From contig JALOLI010000024.1 of NCBI GenBank assembly GCA_025456165.1, positions 1-9,484 of the forward strand: 9,484 bases of DNA, given 5' to 3'. The stretch comes from Acidimicrobiia bacterium. Its GTDB lineage: Bacteria > Actinomycetota > Acidimicrobiia > UBA5794 > UBA11373. Below the pieces are notes generated by a model. The model was not told the origin of the DNA and did not search any database. It saw nothing but the letters and a program-made list of their open reading frames with translations. Positions 6,998 to 9,484 of the stretch are shown here, one piece after another (position 1 is the first letter of the stretch; each line of letters starts with the position of its first letter). A program made the position numbers and the translations under genes.

Positions 6998-7480
6998 TCA
7001 GGGCCGCTCGGTGAGCCCCAGGGCGGCGAGGCGCTCGGCGAAGGCCTCCTCGGTCTGTTCGAGGAGGAGGGCCAGGAGGCGCAGGTCGTCGCGCCGGATG
7101 GTGAGCACCTTGCCGTTGAAGTCCCGCCGCATCATCTGGATCGAGCGGAGGAACCTGTCGAAGATCTCCGCCTCGGTGCCTTCGAGGCGCTCGACGGCCG
7201 TCAGGTCGATGGTCACCCCGCCGCGGGGCAGGGGCAGGACCGCCCCTTCCTGGGCCTCCTCCGCCGGGATGAACTGGCTGATGGGCACCTGGAAGAAGGC
7301 GGCCAGGCGGCGCAGGCGGGGCAGGGACAGGCTGCGCTCGCCGCGCTCGTAGGCGCCCACCACCGCCGCCTTGAACTCCCCCTGGGAGAGACGCTGGACA
7401 TCCTGGAGCGAGAGCCCACGCTGGCGGCGAATGGTCCGCAGCCGCGATCCCACCATCTCGCTGTACGGCATCGCTTCCAT
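6998..7480 (-). CDS. bldD: BldD-like XRE-family regulator with c-di-GMP binding signature
   Basis: Helix-turn-helix transcription regulator of 160 residues. The N-terminal XRE domain (about residues 7-72) includes RLRTIRRQRGLSLQDVQRLSQG and AAVVGAYERGERSLSLPRLRRLA, closely resembling Streptomyces BldD, which is 167 residues long. The C-terminal domain (about 88-160) contains RRD at 118-120, exactly eight residues (FNGKVLTI), then RRDD at 129-132. This matches the RxD-x8-RxxD signature through which Streptomyces BldD binds a c-di-GMP tetramer and dimerises (established knowledge). I prefer the ATG at 7480 because a strong GGAGGGAG ribosome site precedes it and the resulting N terminus aligns with BldD from its first residues. 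Upstream in-frame starts (ATG 7549, GTG 7558) would add a low-complexity 23-26 residue extension. It sits between dnaJ and phoH, separated from both by regulatory-looking sequence. The targets and the true ligand are unknown. Confidence 0.88.
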   Translation of the reverse strand: MEAMPYSEMVGSRLRTIRRQRGLSLQDVQRLSQGEFKAAVVGAYERGERSLSLPRLRRLAAFFQVPISQFIPAEEAQEGAVLPLPRGGVTIDLTAVERLEGTEAEIFDRFLRSIQMMRRDFNGKVLTIRRDDLRLLALLLEQTEEAFAERLAALGLTERP

Positions 7481-7483
7481 GCG

Positions 7484-7491
7484 CTCCCTCC
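7484..7491 (-). promoter_or_regulatory. Ribosome binding site that decides the bldD-like start
   Basis: The minus strand reads GGAGGGAG, with the GGAGG core at 7491-7487 and six bases before the ATG at 7480. This is the strongest Shine-Dalgarno match in the leader. It supports the shorter BldD-sized product over the upstream ATG at 7549, which has only a GGAG eight bases away. Confidence 0.6.
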
Positions 7492-7509
7492 GGCTCCCCC
7501 GGTCCCCCG

Positions 7510-7531
7510 ACACCGCGGTGTGTTCGTCACC
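7510..7531 (-). promoter_or_regulatory. Candidate autoregulatory operator in the bldD-like leader
   Basis: Two overlapping symmetric elements lie here. ACACCGCGGTGT (7510-7521) is a perfect 12-base palindrome. GGTGACGAACACACC on the minus strand (7531-7517) is an imperfect inverted repeat whose halves each differ by one base from the recalled BldD consensus AGTGA-n-TCACC. Streptomyces BldD represses its own gene, so a self-operator in this position would be expected. The region lies between a possible -10 hexamer at 7548-7553 and the ribosome site at 7484-7491. The match is short, and palindromes are frequent at this GC content, so this is only a candidate. Confidence 0.35.
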
Positions 7532-7547
7532 ACTGCGCTCTGTGCTC

Positions 7548-7553
7548 ATGATA
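7548..7553 (-). promoter_or_regulatory. Possible -10 hexamer for the bldD-like gene
   Basis: TATCAT on the minus strand is one base from TATAAT and is one of very few AT-rich hexamers in the dnaJ-bldD gap. It would start transcription near 7541, giving a leader of about 60 bases before the ATG at 7480. No recognisable -35 hexamer lies 16-18 bases upstream, so confidence is low. The same bases overlap the alternative ATG at 7549. Confidence 0.25.
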
Positions 7554-7611
7554 GCCACTCCGGAGGAGCGGCGGGGACCATTCCTACTCCGCTATGGCCG
7601 GAAGGGAGGAC

Positions 7612-8700
7612 TCAGCGGGCCTTGCGCCTCCGGGGCCGCGCCGCCGGAGCCTCCCCGCCCCCGGAGGCCGCGGCGAAGGCCCGCAGCGCCGCCTCCTGGG
7701 CCGCATTCAGGCCGGTGGGGACCAGCACCTGCATCTCGACGAGGAGATCCCCCCGCCCGCGGCGCCGCAATCGGGGCATCCCGAGACGAGACAGCTTGAA
7801 AACCGTCCCCGGCTGGGTGCCGGGCGGCACCTCGATGTCCAGGTCCTCGCCGTCCACGGTGGGGACCTTGAGGCTGGTGCCGAGGGCCGCCTCCGCCAGT
7901 CCGAGGCGCACCCGATGCACCAGGTCGGCTCCGTGGCGCTCGAAGCGGGGGTCGGGAGCCACCCGGATCTCGACGTAGAGATCGCCGGGGCGCCCCCCCG
8001 GCTCGCCCACGCTGCCCCGGCCGGTGAGGCGCAGCCGGGCCCCGTCCTCTACCCCCGCCGGGATCTCGATGCCGACCGCGACCTCGTCGGAGATCGCCCC
8101 GGCGCCCCGGCACTCCGGGCAGGGCGAGGTCACGATGCGGCCCCGGCCGCGGCACTTGTCGCACGGGACGACGGTCAGGGCCGCCCCGAGGAAGGTCTGC
8201 CGGGTGACCCGCACACTCCCCCTTCCGGCGCAGCGGTCGCAGACCGCCGGTGTGGTGCCCGCCGCCGCCCCCTCGCCGCCGCAGGCGGCGCAGGCCACCC
8301 GCGCCCGGTAGCGCACCTGGCGGGAAACGTCCTGAGCTGCCTCTGCCAGCGTCAACTCGACCACCACCCCGGCGTCTTCGCCGGCCGCCGGCCCGGGCGC
8401 CCCGCCGAAGCCGAACCCGAGGCCGCCTCCGAAGAACCGGGAGAGCAGGTCGTCGATGCCGGCGAAGGACGAAAACAGATCGCCCGCCTCCACCCGGCCG
8501 CCCCGGTCGTAGGCGGCGCGGCGCTGCGGGTCGCTGAGCACCTCATAGGCCAGGGCGGCCTCGCGGAAACGGTGCTCGGCCCCGGGATCGCCGGGGTTGG
8601 CATCGGGATGGGTCTCGCGCGCCTTGCGCCGGAAGGCCTTCTTGATCTCGTCCTGAGTGGCGTCGCGGCCGACCCCCAGGACTTCGTAGTAGTCGACCAC
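7612..8700 (-). CDS. dnaJ: Type I chaperone DnaJ (Hsp40), dnaJ2-like
   Basis: Co-chaperone that delivers unfolded clients to DnaK and stimulates its ATPase; cytoplasmic. The 362-residue protein has the full type I layout. The J domain covers about residues 3-66, with the HPD tripeptide at 31-33. A short Gly/Phe region follows (about 88-104, FFGGGLGFGFGG). Four zinc-binding CxxCxGxG repeats begin at Cys137, Cys154, Cys180 and Cys194. The C-terminal substrate-binding domains cover about 205-335, and the basic tail ends RPRRRKAR. I chose the GTG at 8700, giving VVDYYEVLGV, because it matches the family N terminus; the frame stays open upstream to 9006 but that part is antisense-phase sequence within hrcA. 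The start lies one base after the hrcA stop, with no strong Shine-Dalgarno site, which fits translational coupling. Pairing with hrcA suggests the dnaJ2-type paralogue; a separate dnaK-grpE-dnaJ locus may exist elsewhere (inference). Confidence 0.97.
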   Translation of the reverse strand: MVDYYEVLGVGRDATQDEIKKAFRRKARETHPDANPGDPGAEHRFREAALAYEVLSDPQRRAAYDRGGRVEAGDLFSSFAGIDDLLSRFFGGGLGFGFGGAPGPAAGEDAGVVVELTLAEAAQDVSRQVRYRARVACAACGGEGAAAGTTPAVCDRCAGRGSVRVTRQTFLGAALTVVPCDKCRGRGRIVTSPCPECRGAGAISDEVAVGIEIPAGVEDGARLRLTGRGSVGEPGGRPGDLYVEIRVAPDPRFERHGADLVHRVRLGLAEAALGTSLKVPTVDGEDLDIEVPPGTQPGTVFKLSRLGMPRLRRRGRGDLLVEMQVLVPTGLNAAQEAALRAFAAASGGGEAPAARPRRRKAR

Positions 8701-8701
8701 C

Positions 8702-9484
8702 TCAGCCGCCCAGCGTGTCGCCGAGGGCGTCGCCGACCTCTTCGACCGCCTCGATCGCCCGGCGATAGTCCATGCGCCTGGGGCCGAAGAGACCCACCCG
8801 CCCGGTGGCTCCGGCCGCTTCGAAAGGCGCCGAGACCACGGCGAGGTCCTCCTCGCCGGCAGGAACCTCGGCCCCCAGGCGGACCGTGGTGTGCCGCGAG
8901 GCGTCGTCGACCAGCTGCAGCACCGTGGCCTCCCGCTCGAGGAGGGCCAGGATGCGATGCAGCTTGGCCAGGTCGGCCCACAGGGTGGCCATGAGGCTGG
9001 TGCCACCCAGGAACACCGGCCGGTCGGCCCGGGCCGCCTCCGTCACCGCCTGCAACGCCCGCCCCACCAGGTGGGCGACCGGAAGAGGGAGATCGAGCGG
9101 AGCCTCGGCCCCGGAATCGTCGAACGAACGGCCGCCGACGACGTCCGCCAGGGCCTTCTGGGCCTGAGTCACTTCCGTGGGGGCGACGGTCACGCCGAGG
9201 CGCAGCAGCGACTGGGTAACCCGGCCCCGCTCGGTGACGAGCACCAGCAGCACGCTGTCCGGGCCGACGGGAAGCAAGTGGACGTCCCGCAGCGTCTGGC
9301 CCTGGACCGGGGGCCCCACCACCACCGCCGGGTAGTGGGCCACGTCGGCGAGCAGCTCGGAGGTCTGCTTGAGCATGCGGTCCAGTTCGACGTGGATGGT
9401 GGCGAAGAAGTGCTCGACCCGGGCATGTCCGCTGGGCCGCAGCGTGTCGGCCGAGAGATGGTCGATGTAGTAGCGGTAGCCGCG
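8702..9484 (-). CDS. hrcA: Heat-inducible transcription repressor HrcA (5' end outside window)
   Basis: HrcA represses class I heat-shock genes by binding CIRCE operators and is tuned by GroEL availability (family knowledge). The window holds the last 260 residues, beginning RGYRYYIDHL, which in HrcA follows directly after the N-terminal winged-helix domain. About 80 residues including the DNA-binding helix therefore lie beyond position 9484. Visible family segments are a VLLVLVTERGRV strand early in the core domain, FLGGTSLM in the dimerisation/insert region, and the closing VGLFGPRRMDYRRAIEAVEEVGDAL, equivalent to the family's V-G-x-I-G-P-x-R-M-D-Y signature. The stop TGA (8704-8702) is followed after one base by the dnaJ GTG, so the two genes are probably co-transcribed and translationally coupled, the usual actinobacterial hrcA-dnaJ arrangement. 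No CIRCE element is visible; it would be expected upstream of the missing start. Confidence 0.95.
   Translation of the reverse strand, partial: RGYRYYIDHLSADTLRPSGHARVEHFFATIHVELDRMLKQTSELLADVAHYPAVVVGPPVQGQTLRDVHLLPVGPDSVLLVLVTERGRVTQSLLRLGVTVAPTEVTQAQKALADVVGGRSFDDSGAEAPLDLPLPVAHLVGRALQAVTEAARADRPVFLGGTSLMATLWADLAKLHRILALLEREATVLQLVDDASRHTTVRLGAEVPAGEEDLAVVSAPFEAAGATGRVGLFGPRRMDYRRAIEAVEEVGDALGDTLGG

Noticed and set aside
8701..9006. 102-codon upstream extension of the dnaJ frame
   Set aside because: It overlaps hrcA in another phase and has no J-domain relevance. The DnaJ N terminus DYYEVLG follows the GTG at 8700.
8702..9484. CIRCE heat-shock operator (TTAGCACTC-N9-GAGTGCTAA)
   Set aside because: I looked for it because of hrcA-dnaJ, but saw no match in the window. 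The hrcA promoter lies outside it.
1..9484. Defence island, mobile element or a wholly new system
   Set aside because: All genes are on one strand, tightly packed, of uniform composition and from known housekeeping or regulatory families. There are no transposase, integrase, phage or toxin genes.

Overview
The window reads as a chromosomal housekeeping block from a high-GC Gram-positive bacterium. Every gene I can support lies on the minus strand, so transcription runs from position 9484 towards position 1. The organism is most likely an actinobacterium (Actinomycetota). The evidence is very high GC with strong GC bias at third codon positions, frequent GTG starts, an hrcA-dnaJ pair, and a BldD-type regulator, a family known from actinobacteria. 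A long Thr-rich stalk in the PgpH-like protein resembles proteins of Acidimicrobiia and related deep lineages; that placement is inference only.

Layout in transcription order. (1) 9484-7612: heat-shock pair, the 3' part of hrcA (repressor, N-terminal HTH outside the window) followed one base later by dnaJ. (2) 7480-6998: a BldD-like regulator that keeps the two-part cyclic-di-GMP binding signature of Streptomyces BldD. Its leader carries a palindrome, a BldD-box-like site and a -10-like hexamer. (3) 6997-6916: a short intergenic stretch with two mutually exclusive hairpins and a -10-like TATACT. (4) 6915-1124: a tightly packed operon, phoH - pgpH - ybeY - CNNM/CBS protein - era, in which each gene overlaps the next by exactly 4 bases (ATGA or GTGA). 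(5) 1046-1: a second CNNM/CBS membrane protein after a 77-base gap, cut off at the window start.

The phoH-ybeY-CNNM/CBS order matches the ybeZ-ybeY-ybeX cluster of proteobacteria. YbeY and Era both act in ribosome and 16S rRNA 3'-end maturation, and PhoH (YbeZ) is a known YbeY partner. Inserted into this module is a complete PgpH-type 7TM-HD protein with all expected HD-domain metal ligands, so it probably hydrolyses cyclic di-AMP. The window therefore places a probable c-di-GMP-sensing regulator directly upstream of a probable c-di-AMP phosphodiesterase inside a ribosome-maturation operon. That is the most interesting feature here, although every protein belongs to a known family.

I see no mobile element, CRISPR array, tRNA, rRNA or phage gene. 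No intergenic stretch exceeds about 135 bases.
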